In this document: positions 1 through 13,900 of the stretch, one piece after another
How positions within the stretch are numbered: position 1 is the first letter of the stretch
How the letters are laid out: the number at the start of each line of letters is the position of its first letter
Origin: Membranipora membranacea
Lineage: Eukaryota; Bryozoa; Gymnolaemata; Cheilostomatida; Membraniporidae
Length of the DNA stretch: 64,000 nt
Reading direction: 5' to 3'
Assembly: GCA_914767715.1 (NCBI GenBank)
Contig: OU612067.1
Location: forward strand, 7,936,001-8,000,000
Notes under the pieces: generated by a model
Told to the model about the DNA's origin: nothing
Database searches by the model: none
The model's input: the letters and a program-made list of their open reading frames with translations, nothing else
Position numbers and translations under genes: made by a program

Positions 1-1382
1 TAAAAAGATTTATTCAATCACAGTACCATATTAGTGTTGTTATGTTACTTTCCTGTGTACAGCATGAGTTTTTTTTGGAGGCAGTAACAAAAAAAGTTAC
101 AGAAAATATTACAGCTTTTTGGAGGGGTATTTTTTGTTGGTGGGAAGTAATGGTCTTTAAAAGATATCAATAAGGGCAACATACACAGTCCAAGGAAGTC
201 GAGCTAGCATAATTAACCGAACAACATTTTTACAAGATAGAAAAGCCATAAAGAATTCAGAGAATGATGAATTTTCAGTGCCAGGAATCAGTATGACTAT
301 TAGAATAGTTATCATTCAGGGCTTCATCTACGAGAGCCAAGATAAAAATTATTCTTAAAACTGATTTTTCACAATTTGATTTATATACTGATTCGATGAT
401 CTGCCCATGCACGATTGTATTGTTATTGATTATTCTTGTTTTCAAGCTTTTCCTGTCAATCAATATTGAACTTCCAAAACATATCCGAAATACAATCATC
501 TCATGCGTAATTTTTTTCTGCCTGTCACATGATTGTTAATAAGCACATTTGAAGCTTTGGCAGTGTGGTATACCTTCCTTATTCAGCCGTCGTAATTAAA
601 TAACAACACCTGGTGAACAGAAGTGCAAAATATTGTCATGAGCAGCGCTGGGACATTTGCTGGTTAACCATTCTTTAGAAACTGTAGCCATTGAATATTG
701 ACATTGACTGATTCAAAAAGATAGTGTTATTGATTACATCCTATCAAATCCCATAACATATCAAATCGGTAATACTTGAAGTCTTATATCTGAAATTAAA
801 CATCCTTTATTTGTGCTTCATGCTGTAATTTAAGCAAGAATTGTTAATGTAACGCTGAAACAACTATGGGACTGTTAATCATTTGCTTGATAATATATAT
901 ATACTTTTATTGGCATCCGTAGTCATCTTATTGCAAATGTTTTTAACTCAGTGCCAAAAGAAAATTGAAACACCAAAAGAAACAGCTTTTTTGTTGCTCT
1001 TTTGTGCAGGATGGCTAATGTGACCCCAACATAGGTGGTATTTTTGGTCATTTGATTCTTCTTGCATATCATAGTCTTCAAGTTGGCTATCATAATTGTT
1101 CTTGGTCATTACACGGTCAGTTGGCTACACAATTTTCTCAATAGGTAGCAAATTTGCAGAAACAGCGATATATTTGATTGCTCCACCCCCTCCCAATTGG
1201 TCTGATCAGAACATCACACTTACATACTAGAGTGGAGAGTCAGGGAAGTGTTCAAATTATACCAGAAAGTATGATGAAATTTACTGCTACTTATCGCAGT
1301 AGAAATTCAGACCGCGTCAAATGTTTACTGGCACTTTTCCTTCACATATCTCACACCACATCTTGAGCTTATTCACCTCATT
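1..1382. other. Intergenic, nothing recognised
   Basis: AT-rich sequence with only short open frames. I see no gene, RNA or repeat that I can support before the foldback element. Confidence 0.6.
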
Positions 1383-1600
1383 CTGGAACGCGATTCATAA
1401 GTTCAGTTATGAGATCCTCCACCAGATGCATGAGGGCTTCATGGTAATTTCTTGCTGCCACTAGAATAGGGTGAGACGAGATAGATTTCGCCTCACCCCT
1501 ACTCTAGTGGCAGCCAGAAATTACCATGAAGCCCTCATTCATCTGGTGGAGGATCTCATAACTGAACTTATGTTAGTCAACATCTTGAATCGCGTTCCAG
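1383..1600. mobile_element. Foldback element with arms of about 95-110 bp
   Basis: Bases 1383-1475 and 1491-1600 are near-perfect reverse complements. Both outer ends are CTGGAACGCGATTCA or its complement, and the arms share long stretches such as AGTTCAGTTATGAGATCCTC. The spacer is about 15 bp. The right arm has an extra segment of about 12 bp near 1573-1584. The structure is typical of a foldback or hairpin MITE. Confidence 0.7.
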
Positions 1601-1694
1601 ATCGAGGTGAAGGTGAGCATTGATCTACAAGAAAATGTCCTTGGTTGAGAAAAATTTTCATCATATCAAGTTGTTCTTGAGATGCTGCGCCATT

Positions 1695-1707
1695 GGGGGG
1701 GGGGGGG
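1695..1707. repeat. Poly-G run of 13
   Basis: Thirteen consecutive G residues on the plus strand in an otherwise AT-rich stretch. It is a likely site of length variation and sequencing error. Confidence 0.8.
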
Positions 1708-1869
1708 ATGATTGACCAGATATGTCTTTCTTCAATAACAATTCTAAGTATTTAGGGTTTTAGTGAGTCTTTGATCAGTTTTACCAATTCTGTGCCACCT
1801 TCATATGCTACTTAGTTTAAAGTTGTCATCTCATACATATCGATCACTAGAAGGAGTTCAAACCTATGA

Positions 1870-2965
1870 TCGTCAGTCACTGTTCCCTGTATGAACCATT
1901 TCTGTTTGTCCTTTCGATGATGTATAATTGAGGGGTGTATTTCCCTGCACATCAATCATCTGAAGCAGGGTAAATCAATAATCTTCACTGAACTTAGCCA
2001 TTTTGGTGTGCCCGAAGTCGTTAGGGTGTGTAGGGTTGTCAACAGTCGATATATTGTGGTCTCTAGCAATGCGTACCACAAGTCAGTATTGATAGTTATG
2101 AATTTAGCCGTGTCTGTGCAGCCGGTGTACGGTGTCACCATTAGAATTGTTGAATCATGTCTGGTACAATGAAACTGCATAAGGTGATACCAAAAATCAG
2201 AGCTCTCAGACTCACTTATTTTATTCATAGTTTCATTGGTAACATCAGATGCTAAACACGCAATTAGTGAAATACCACTACAAATCTCTGAACTGAGCAG
2301 ATCATACCACTGTTCAAGACTAACAGAGCCCTGAATAAGTTCAAGGACCTCTATACTACTTCTCACAACAGTATATATCAGCGTCAAACAAGCATCAGAG
2401 TCGGAAGAGCCTGCCAGAGTCAGAAAACCCTGTCATCAACATCAGGAATCACTGTTCAGCCCTCACAGAGTTGTTTAAGAGTGTCATCAGCTGCTTATTA
2501 CCTCAATAAAGTGCTACATTTGAAACTGTGAGACCCATTACATCTTGCATCTGTTAAAGCTTGAACTTCTGTTCAGGGTTCGTTTTTTTCATCATAACCT
2601 TCACGAGATCATAGTTTCCCTCAATGCATACAACATGAAGTATTGGTCTGGCCCGTTGATTGTGATCTGTATTAACCAATAGCATTCTGTTATGTTCACA
2701 CAGATTAAAATCACCCTGAACTGTTTATCTGACACCTGTATATACTCCTTATGGATCGCTCTATTATTATCCTGGCTATCTGTTCGGATGTCTGAGCTGC
2801 ATCCATCTCACTATATGCTTACCTTTCAACATGATAGTCCTGGATTTCTATCTGGTGACAGAAAAGTGAGCTTTTTATCTACGCGGAATAGGATTGCGTT
2901 CGATGTTTCCTTCTGAAACCGCCATTACAGCAGATGTACATGTCGGTGATGCTATATGTCTTTTT
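1870..2965 (-). pseudogene. Decayed ankyrin-repeat gene fragment
   Basis: Minus-strand translations show ankyrin-like pieces in several frames interrupted by stops. Near 2945 is TSAVMAVSEGNIE; near 2650 is RPILHVVCIEGNYDLVKVMM; near 2530 is GLTVSNVALY-GNKQLMTLLN with stops before and inside; near 1940 is DVQGNTPLNYTSSKGQTEM. Each resembles the ankyrin consensus (TPLH-A---G----V--LL) with lost residues. The 143-codon open stretch at 1956-2387 lies in a different frame from most of these pieces and is not itself ankyrin-like. I read this as a degenerate remnant, not an active gene. Confidence 0.5.
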
Positions 2966-4066
2966 TAAATAAACCTTGTCGAAAGGCTGGCTGTCTATTG
3001 TAGAATAGGAGCAAGTTGATCAGGATATCACTGCTGAATCTTTCACTGCATTTATGCCAGACCTACTCAATACAGCAAAATCTTAAACGGTATATATCAA
3101 CTGCAAATTAAATTTTATTTGACATTTCTCACAATTTTTATCATTAGCTGACAGGTTCAGCCAACAGCTATTAGGAAAACTTTTAATTTACTGCCAGTTT
3201 TGTTAATACAAAGGCATGGAAATTCATATTGTTCTGGGTTCACATAATTTTACAAGCAAAGAATAGCATCACATCCCATGGAGGGTCGAACGACAGACAC
3301 ATCATTTCTTAGATCAGGTTCACCCTGGTCGCGACTCTCCCACTCTATTCACAATTTAGTTAGTGACTCATTCACACATAGCCGATGTTTTCTTCAGCAG
3401 GAGTGCTAGTGATTAAAAGATAGTTTTAAGATCTATTAAAGCGTCCAATCAAAAGGTTCAGAAATTTATTCGACGAAAAGGGAGACCAAAACAGCATAGA
3501 TGAGACATTACATCAAAAATATAAATGGCCATTTCAAGTATTTGCAAAGAAAAGGATAAAAGCAAGTACTCTAGGGTTCCAAATATCATAGACAACTGAC
3601 AAAATAGTGTTCCCAATAGAAAACAGCTGTTGTACTGATATTGACTGATTCAGAGGTTGTCCAGTTGGTAAAAACGTGACAAATATAAAACAATAGGAAT
3701 TAATCAAAGAGATAGCATAGTTCCTCTTTGTATGATGCACTGAGAACCAAATTTTGCATTTACAATGCACACACATGCATTAAACTAATAGAAAACTAAT
3801 ATAAACAGTCAGTAGAGGGCCACAAGTCAGCAAATTGGCCTCCTCTGCAATTTTTGTCAAAAACTATACAAGCATATCTTAGTTTAGCAGTAAAAATGAC
3901 ATGAAAAAACACATAATTATAAAAAACAGAATCGAAAGAACATGTATAGGTAAAATTAGAGCATCTCGTACGCGCTTACTGTACAAAAAGTCTAACTTTA
4001 ACTAACCACAGGTGAAAATAACAGAAACCATGTTAAAGCCTTGCATACCCTGATACAACAATAGGT
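2966..4066. other. Filamin 3' UTR and downstream intergenic
   Basis: This stretch holds the 3' UTR below the TAA at 4067 and candidate AATAAA signals at 3465-3470 and 3114-3119 (minus strand). No coding signal is seen. Confidence 0.5.
3465..3470 (-). terminator. Possible filamin polyadenylation signal
   Basis: The plus strand reads TTTATT, so the minus strand has AATAAA about 600 nt downstream of the filamin stop codon. It is the first canonical hexamer I see below the stop; another lies at 3114-3119. Distance is plausible for a 3' UTR, but I cannot exclude a closer non-canonical signal. Confidence 0.35.
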
Positions 4067-4909
4067 TTAGATGACATTGACTATGAATGGACTTCCAGGG
4101 ATGTTTTGTGCTCCATACTTCACGACCAGTAGATATTTTCCCTTAGTTTTGACGTTGTATGAGCAGTTATAGACATTGCGGTTATGGTGCTTCACCACCA
4201 TCTCATCTACGGGTGGTGAGCCTGGGGGCCCGGCCATACAGCATGTCAACATGTTCTGACCTACAATGATAAAATTTAAGTTTGGAATTACCAGAAAGAT
4301 TTTTCTATATTGCTTTTCTGTGTATTGGATCTGGCATAATAATGATGAAGCTTGAAACAATCAGAAATATCCGTAGACTTAATAATATTGTTATTATTAT
4401 TAACACAACTGGGTTGACAAAGACAACTTCTTGGGAGTTGTTTGCTCACACAATGTCAGAACACTACTCCCTTAGCTCCAAGCGAATATGTTATAGATTA
4501 TGAAAGGGTGAGTGGTGCTAAAAAAATTTCACAAGTATCTATAGATGATCATGAACGGATCTTGTTGGTTATATACAGTTGATCAAACCTACCTAAGTAT
4601 AACTTATAGAGATTAACAAACATTTATAGTGAGAAAAAAGAGTATAGAGATAAAAATATTACAAAAATAAAGAATTGACAGATTACGGTGTACAAAGGGT
4701 TGACTCATTTCACCTACCTGCTTGTGCAGTATCCACTTGGAACTGTGCAGTTCTACCAGTGAAAGCTTTGTTAAGTCCGAGACCCTTAGAGGTAACCTTT
4801 GTGGCGTCGGAGTTATACTTAGGAAGCATTTTACCATCGTCCTCAGTTTTCCTCTTAGTCTCTACGACACAATGAGCGTGCTCTCTGGAGGAGCTTGGCT
4901 TACCAGAAC
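4067..4909 (-). CDS. FLN: Filamin exons 56-57: hinge 2 and C-terminal dimerisation repeat
   Basis: The exons are 4718-4909 and 4067-4260. Exon 56 encodes hinge 2, about 32 residues ([20 protein letters not shown] and acidic/Lys flanks). It then opens the last repeat ([25 protein letters not shown]), which matches the vertebrate repeat 24 signature SKV--KGLGL-KA. Exon 57 encodes [32 protein letters not shown] and [11 protein letters not shown], then TAA at 4067-4069. In filamins this last repeat self-associates to make the V-shaped dimer. The protein ends two residues after the last strand, as in vertebrates. Confidence 0.96.
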
Positions 4910-7900
4910 CTGAAATATCAACGAACTGTGTCAGTCACATTGATTCTCATAATGATGATAATCACTCAATAATGTAAATCAGTGTACTGAATGATATGAT
5001 TGTTGAATCTTCTATAATTTTGTTTGAGTATTCTTTTAGAATATTATTGTTTATGGAATCTTCTAGATTATGTGGCACTTACGTCAGTCTTTGTAAGATC
5101 GTTATTTGGAACAGAGTTCTATGATTTTGTTATGAGACCATAACTGCAGTTTGCAGCCTTAAAAACAACAATCCAATTAAATATAGCCTACCTGTGATTT
5201 TAGCCTTAAATGGACTGCCAGCGATGTGATAGTTTCCTCCGTACTTGACAGCGATCAGATAGTTTCCTGGTGCTGATGGTGTGTAGCTGAACTGATAACC
5301 CTCGCTTACCTAAATACCAAAATATAACATTGTAAAATCAGAAAGCATTATTATTACCAATTAATGATCAAATCGATGCAATTATTAAAATCAAATTGTT
5401 TGGCTAAAGTGAGAGTTATCTTTTCACTGACAGATGAGGGAAACTTAACAGAATTGATAGATATACTAAATTCAGATGAGTGAAGTTGAAAAAAGTGACG
5501 ACTGTGATCTGTGTTAGCAGTATATTACGAGTTTTCTGTCAGCAGTTGCAGAGGGGGCCTATTAGGTGTGTATAGAGCAGCAGTAGAGGAGGGGCTACAT
5601 TAGGAGAGTTGGGGTTTGTTCTAGCAGTAGTCAGGAGAGGGGTATATTAGGAGTGTTGGGTCTTCTTACCTCAGAGGCATGAATTTCAGCTTTAGAAGGT
5701 CCATCTATAGTTACAGCTAAAGTGGAGGCTGCCAATGTGCTCACAGTGTTCACAGTGAAGTGATTCTGGCCACCTGTATGAGGCAAAAAATGAAAGTTAA
5801 CACAAATGAGAGTGGTCATGGCTTACTAGTATTGGGCACCATGAAAAAAGGCATCATTAGGTAGTCATCTCCCGAATATTTAGAAAACTTAAAACCTAAA
5901 TAATGGGAGCTAGATAAACCAGTAGATATATCTTTATCCCTGGACACAGCTTCCCAAGTAAAGTATGTAAATATTGGTAGCGGCAGCGAGCTCAGCAAGC
6001 TCAGCAAGCTCAGCAAGCTCTGCAAGACAACAGCAAATCATCAAATAGAGCAGATCGGTGAGATTTATCTGACAGTGTTTGATGGCTGAGGTAGTTCTAA
6101 CAAAACGCACCAAGCCTTGTGCATGGGCTGCTGCGATCCTCATAACTGGGCCAATTAACATTCCTACGTGTATCAGAGCACGAGACAACGAGGGTAGTCT
6201 GACATTTACATGTAAGTGTTGGCGGTTTGGGCTAATAACAGATTCAACCTTCTCCTTCCAAACACCCACATAGGGGCGGATACATACACGGCACACCCCC
6301 TAGCCCCTTGACACTACCTAATACAGTGAATGAACAAATTTTGAAGACTACACAGCACAAGGGAATTTCAATGTCAAAATATCTTAGATATTAAAGATTT
6401 GTTATCTGAATGGTATAAACTAGCGCAACAACAACACTGAAAACTTCAACAGCCGCGGTACACTATTTTAGTAAGGTCAAGTGATCCATGAAACTTAATT
6501 AGGGCTCAAATTTAGATCCACCCCTCCCACATGTCTAATTCCATGTTCTCGTAAAGTGGAAAAGAATATCTTTCACTGTTGTTACAACCAACACTTGCTT
6601 AATGATCATTTTTATTATTAGATAAAACAGCACTTGCAGCTGATTAAAGTTGTTACCTGTCAATGTTACACATGTTTCGGCAGCGGATTACTAATGAAAT
6701 GAACAAATTATGAAAATGTTACAACCTCGCTCTGACAAGTGAGCGATAACGTCTGTGGTATACATTTTAGATGCTACGATAGAATGTTTATAATTTCAAT
6801 CAGCCCATCAAATTATTTTTACCTTGTAACAAAGTCAATAAAAGTTCACTGAGGTCTAAAGATAACATTTTTGTAACAAAGGGAGTGCACCGAAAATACA
6901 TCAGTAGATTAATTTTAGACATGATCTTCGTTTTTGGATTATGATTCAGATATGTCTAACAGTTGTTCTGTATGAACTTCTTTCTATGACTAAAAGGTCA
7001 GAGATGAAGATCTAATCAACCTCATAGTTTTAGGAAGATAATTTCCAGAATTATTTCCGTTGTCAAAACTTCATAGCAACACTGTTATCCAAAAACTATA
7101 CTCGCAAATGTAACTGTATGCGCACTCAGGTGAAACTATAGTTTGATGCTTTTCACAATATCTTTTGCTATGCTCCTCCATTATTGAGAGCGTAGAAAGC
7201 AGGTAAAGATATTATGTGCCTAAAAATAAAACAAATTTACCTGCGATTGGCTATTTAATGTTCTCACCTGTAGCTCCCTTAGCGAGGCCTTCTCCAGTGG
7301 CGATAACGAGTCCGGGGTCAGGGTCGGCGTCTCCGACGATTACTCTGAATGGACTTCCCTTGATGTGTGTGTCGTTCAGTGTAACGTGTATGTAGTGTAC
7401 TCCGTTCTCACGAGGGATAAACCTTACAGCATAGTGACCTGCATACGGAAAACAGAAAAATGAGTTATTTCCTGGAACTAAGGCATAGTACGAAAGCAAC
7501 AATTGTCGCAATTTATGTAAAAAAGTGAATAATAAAATGCCATAGTTCTATCTAATAGTGGAAATTGAATTCAAAATGTTTATTTGATGCTGAACTTGTG
7601 AATAGAATCCATTGCCGTTAATGTGCACTGTCCAGGCCGTTAATGTGCACTGTCCAGTCTCAATCGTGTTCGGAACTAGACTATGAGGTTAATAATAGTT
7701 ACTGCTCCTAAATAAACGCAAGCAAAGAGTGAGTTCTAAATAAAAGTATTAAATGTTCTGAGCTAGGCATGCTACGTAAGGAATCTCACAGCGACTTCCA
7801 AAGGTACCTAAAAGATTGTCACCACAAAACTACAGAGTCAATTAGGCAGCAGAAGAGTAGAATATATTGAAATATTAAATTAAATTCCTAAAATTTTAAA

Positions 7901-10900
7901 GACTTGTTTCCCTTATTGTCTTAGCGTGCGGATTGAACAGCTCACTGAGGGAACATCTACAGTCAGTCTCAGAGATAACTTCTGACCTCCACTGAGGAAT
8001 TACGCTCAGCTGGGTACTGGATTACAAAAGTATTAAGGCCCATAAAGCAAGTACCCATATCCTGAAAGATGGATATTTTCATTGGAATTTGAAAATTTTT
8101 TTTTGGAAAATACTGAATGATTATCCAAATATAAAATGTGGCTGATATTCAAAAGTGAACATTAAACTATTATTGGCCATGATGATCATTGCAGTTCCGG
8201 ATCTGTTACATTTTACATGATCATTGAGGCTTCCGTAAAAGTATGCTGTAAACAAAAGTTTAGGAATGTTTGTCTTGATAAATATTCCTATCTTTGAGGG
8301 TAATGAATACTTCCATATTCAAAGGAATGAATATTTTCATCTTCATATGTAACAAATATTTTAATCAATCCCATAGCTTTCACTCATTGGTTTTATAAAT
8401 GTGTATAATGTTAATAAGGTAGAGACTCACTGTTGGTATCGTCGATAGGTGCTATGATGGCCTCATCTTCAGCACCAGATGGCGCTACTACCTTAGCTCC
8501 GAGTACGCCCTTAGCTCCGTTATACACGGCTGTGAAGGATACTGGCTTTCCAATCTGAAGTTTAAAATACCAACAGACAAATTTAGATTAGATGACTGAA
8601 ACGATCTCAGACAACTTAAGTGAAGGGAAATGAATGAATGCTTGAACCCCTCTAATCATTGTTATTAAAAGGAGCAGATGTTGGTCACTTCAAGAACACA
8701 ACAGGGTAGTCAAACGATATTTTCTGATGCGAAATACCAGACATCATTTCGTGCGAAGAGAAAGAAATGTTCTTCAATATAATATATAATTCTTATGTCT
8801 CTCAAAGATACTTACATCGAGTCCTTTGAGTTTGAGCTGTTGGAGGGCGACCTTTCTGGCGTCACCAGAACAGGGATGAACGGGTACTCTGAAGGGTGAG
8901 TCAGGGATGTGCTCATCATTGAACTTGATGTTCACAGTATACTCTCCTGTTAAATAATAGAAATAGATATGTGGAACTGTATATTGCTATATTATATTTA
9001 TTTTTTTATGACATCGTTATTTTCACATTCGACATTTCTGAGTGTTTGCATTGCAGGTCTTTGAAAATGAGTATCCCACAATGCAATTGTCTGCTATTTT
9101 AACAGAAATTAGGTCAATAATTAAACATTATGAGTTCTTGACATAAATCATAAACTCAATGAGTTCTGATACATTGGCATCTTGTTAGCTTCCTGTATTC
9201 AGGCTCAATGAGTAGGTTTGGTGGTGTACTGGCGTTCACTGAAAGGGAGATTTTGATTGTAATATGGATGCAGGAACACAAAAACTCTGATTGACAGTTT
9301 ATTGAGCTGCTGGTCTCAACTTACCTGGCTGTTCAGCCTTAAAGGAAGCTACAGACATTCCCTCAGCTCTCTCATCAAAGTGGATAGCAGCCTTAGAAGG
9401 CCCCTCAATAGAAATGGTAAGACCTCCTGCACCGGCCTCATGGGTGTAGATCTCAAACTCATTAGCGTGTCCGACCTCTGCTTTCTCAAGGCCTACAACA
9501 AGAGTTAAAGAAAAAGTTAGGACGATAAAAACGTTTCCATGCAGCTAACTCTTTGATTTTAATTTTAAACCTAATTTTAATATACTTGATTGTTGTGCAC
9601 ATCTAAATAAGAGATTGGATATGAAACTGGTCACAACAAATGTCAAAAATTAGAATACTACAGATTTTTATGCAATATAAGGACAAGACAAATTTAAAAT
9701 AGTTGGACCAGTGGGTATTCTATATTTTCAGACTGTTGATGTCAAATCAAGGATTCACTATGTTGTGAATCCTTGATTTGACAAAAGTGCTAGACACTGC
9801 TGAATCTCCTCAAATTTAAAACACTGACTCAGGTCCTATATTTGTCAATTGAAATTCACAAAAGATTTTATGACTTATATCGGTTGATCGAAGAAATTCA
9901 GCAGTGTCAGCAGTCAGCGCTCTTTTTCTTACCATTACTTAACAGTTGGCAAAATGCCAGACAATATTCCTGCCGTCAGCTCGGACACACGACCATCAAA
10001 GGTCAGAACTATGACAACTTCATGCAGAGATCAAAGTGAATTAAGCATCTCAAACTATTTAACTTAGAATCATATAAACCCAAAACAGAACAGAGAAATT
10101 TTCTGCTATAGAGCAAGATTCCGAAATCTTAGAGAATTTTTTTTTTAATCCGGCAGGATATTTACTACAATCTTAGGCTCATCCGTCCATGATACAAATC
10201 ATGTCTGAGTCTAGACCAACTTTTTTTCCGGATTGCTAGGAGAGTAGGCCTTAACTTGACACCCTCGGGGAGAGCTTCAAAACTGCTTACTCATGATTCT
10301 CAATCTACTGAGAAATTTGTTCCATAATACACATAAGTCAAGACAAACCTAAAATCTATTCAACCGAATTTGACATCTAAAAATATGTTATAGAAAATAA
10401 TATCTTTGCCTCTACTAATTTGTACGAGAGCAGACAGTTGTAAATGTGGTATATAAATAGCATACTAGCAACAGATAATAACAACCCTATAAAAACAATG
10501 GCCATAATCATAACTTAATAAATACAAGCTAATGAAGAGAAGCTAATGAACCAATTGTTTTAGACTCAACATAACAAATTCCATCATTCCTAACGTAAAA
10601 ATGAACTAGCAACACAATCTTTCCCCCTCACCATGAGCCGCTGATACTATCCACTCCTGAGTGGCACATATCCTAATTCCCTTACATTGGGGACTTTAAG
10701 TTATTTATTGCTATAGTTTGTGCTCTTTTTTGGATGATTGTCCACTCCAAAACGCCTTCATTTTCAACGCCACAATGTTCTAATCATTGTTCACTATATA
10801 ACCAGTCATAGTGTTTTGACAATTATGACCAACTTCCCTGTCACAACCTGTTCTTTGTCACTTCCTGCAGGTTCCATACCAAGGCACCCACCACTTGGGT

Positions 10901-13900
10901 GTCACTAACTACCAGGGGCGTATACCTAATTATAACAATCCGGGGATCAGGGGGTTAAAAATGATGGGGTATATAATGCCTGTATCTGACTTCATTGACT
11001 GTAAGTACATTACCAAGTCCGTTGGCGTGCACTTTGTGGGCGCCGCCTTCAACAATCGGTCCAACGGTAAACTGGAAGGGACTTCCTGGGATATGAAGGC
11101 CCTTGTGTTTGACACATATGGTATGGACACCCATTTCTTTGGGCACAAACTTGATAGTATAATGATCCTCTGAGCGATCGACAATGTCGCAGAGTTCTGT
11201 GGCACCGGCTGGAGATGTTACGGAGGCGACCATCTCCATCGGATCAGAACCTACAAGAAAAAAAAGGATCAACTTAATAAATGGTTACATCACAAGATGT
11301 GTAATTGGGAAACATACATATAAATCGACTCGGATCAACATTTTAAACAACATCTGGATCAAACATTAAATCGCAAGTCAGTGATGTAAGTATTGGCAGG
11401 TTTTCATGATACAAGTTTGATATACAATATTTAATTGAATCTGGTTATTAAACACCTTCGGAATCCTTATTGAAAATAGATGTTTGTATAAGGATTTTTT
11501 AACTTCTCTATCGATATGCATATCCCCTTGTCGATTTTTGACCAGGAGTTGAGTGCTCAATGGCATTTGTACCTTTGGTCACACAACTCCACAATTTAAT
11601 AATTCGGTTACGTCACGCAGCCTATCTGCGAGGGTACTAACCTGGAACTTTGAGAGCGAGTTCACAAACGCTGCCGACATGTGTAGTCTCCACAGTTTTT
11701 ACTGTACGGGTGCAAACAGACTCTTCTTTGTTAGACTGTACACCGCCGATCTTACAGTTAAATGGACTACCTGTAAATATCAAATATGAACAATGGGATT
11801 GAAGCTTTTAGTCGAAACAGAGTCCATAAAACATTAAATATGAACAATGGGATTAAAGCTTCAAAATTAGAAATGATGATGTAAGAGATAAGGCATGACC
11901 ATAGACTAAATATCCTGCCTACGGGCATGATACGCTTTAATGTGCTTATTCCTTTCAAATTCAAATTCAATCAAATTCAAATTCAAATTCTTACTTAAAG
12001 TCCCTCGACCGGTATATAAGGGCCAGTCAATGTAAAGCGATCACCCAGCCATATCAAATTCAAATGGGGTTAGCAGCATTCAAATTCCTCCTGCTTTTTC
12101 GGAATTAAGAGGAGAAGCAGTGAATTATTTTTAATGGGAATCAGACAAGCTGATGCGGAATTGTGTGATACACATGCCCAATAAATTTTCATTCCAATAA
12201 TGGCATTGGAAAGTGGTGAAAATATGACTAATGTCATACGACATTGCCCAGTTCCGATGATTTCAAATCATCCGCTTCAAAATATACGAGCTCTTATTGG
12301 TCAATTTTGACGTTATGATTTATGGTTTTAGAGGTTGCCTAGATACCGTTGTCAAGATTGAAATTGACCGTTGTAATTAAACCCTATAATCCCAAGTGTG
12401 ATGAGCCAACACAACAATAGCTATATCATAGCTTCTATTCAACTTTATTTATGGGTGTCTGCGAATCACAATTTCTTACATAACACACTTGACCACTTGA
12501 GAACGCAACGTGGACTGGCTGTTAGAGGCGGAGACCAAGGCCATTCTCCGCCTCTAATTACATTGATCAGCCAATGGTCTTGCCTGTCACTTCACATGAT
12601 TAATCCCCGTGCACCCCCTTCGATTCCTACCTCTTTAACACAGTTCACATCTATTTTTAGCACACAGCTTTTTCAGAACAGGAGGTGCTGGTAAAGGTCT
12701 CGACTATTAATAGATAATGACTGAGCATCGACAATAAGATTCATACTTAGAGGCCATACCCCATTATGTTAAATTCTTAAATTTGCTAATTTGATGCCAT
12801 ACAACTAGGGTGCAAAAGTACCCTAATTTTTTTCTCATTCATAAAATGCACCTTTAGTTTAATGTACTTTGCATAATTTTCCTTTGCAAATAACAAACAA
12901 CATAATTGTGCACAAACATCTTGGTTATAATACTGCTGCAAAAATACATTGCAGGTGTCATTCTGAGGGGTTGATACTTGTTATTCTGCTCGTCGATTTT
13001 GCACATCTTACAAATAGTGTTTATGTAACTTTGTAATCTGTCTCAACCGGATAGGCACTCATCAATTTACCAGCACACCCATCTAGTTTCGTCTAGAGCT
13101 AGCAGCCTATACTTTAATTTGTTTAAGCCACAGCACTGTTGCAGAATGTTATATGCAGGGATCATCGGTGTATTGACGAGGTCTGCGCTTTTATAATGGA
13201 CGCAACTTTCAGCTATAGGAATAGTGCCTATGATAACTTTCCCATACTCAAGTGAACATATATCAGAATATTAATTTGTGTTCACTGAATTTTCGCTGGT
13301 ATCGCCATACTCTGAAGGCAAAAGATTGATACCGAAAACTTTAAATAAAAGGACTCCTTCAAAGTACAAGTAAACTTTTTGGCGCGGCCGAGGAACTTTT
13401 CAAGGGTAATTCACTTCCTATCATCATGACCTACTTTTCCCTCAGACTTCCCCTCCATAATAATTTCCTGATGACAGTACTGTTGTATATATATAATCTC
13501 CAAACAACAAGCAATCCCACAATGATTATTGGCAAAAATACAATATTCTGACAAGTTCATTGAGATATAATCTAAAAAGTTAGATGTAAGTGATCAACAA
13601 CTACATATTTTTCTCTGCAATATAGTCGGTGACTGACCTTGAAGCATGCATGCAAACATACATGTTAACATGCATGATACATGTATTATAGCTTAACAGG
13701 GGTCATCCCTGCATGTATATTTTTGCAAATATTGCCTGGCAGGAAATTGATCCATATTTCATTATTCTTTCAATGCTTTAAGGTAGAAATTTCATCCTTA
13801 TTTAAACAAATCTCAGACTATACCCTAATTCAAGATGTCAGAAATCAGTGCCTCTTTATCTAGGCATGAGATCTATTGGCAAATTTGGATTCAAGCACGG

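Noticed and set aside
1956-2387. 143-codon minus-strand open frame as a gene
   Set aside because: No recognisable domain. It lies among stop-riddled ankyrin fragments in other frames, so it is probably a fortuitous open stretch of the pseudogene.
10930-11205. Overlapping open frames on both strands near filamin exon 49
   Set aside because: Only the frame reading [12 protein letters not shown] fits filamin; the others are alternative-frame shadows.
12398-12694. 98-codon plus-strand open frame
   Set aside because: It overlaps a hairpin in a filamin intron and has no domain; it appears random.
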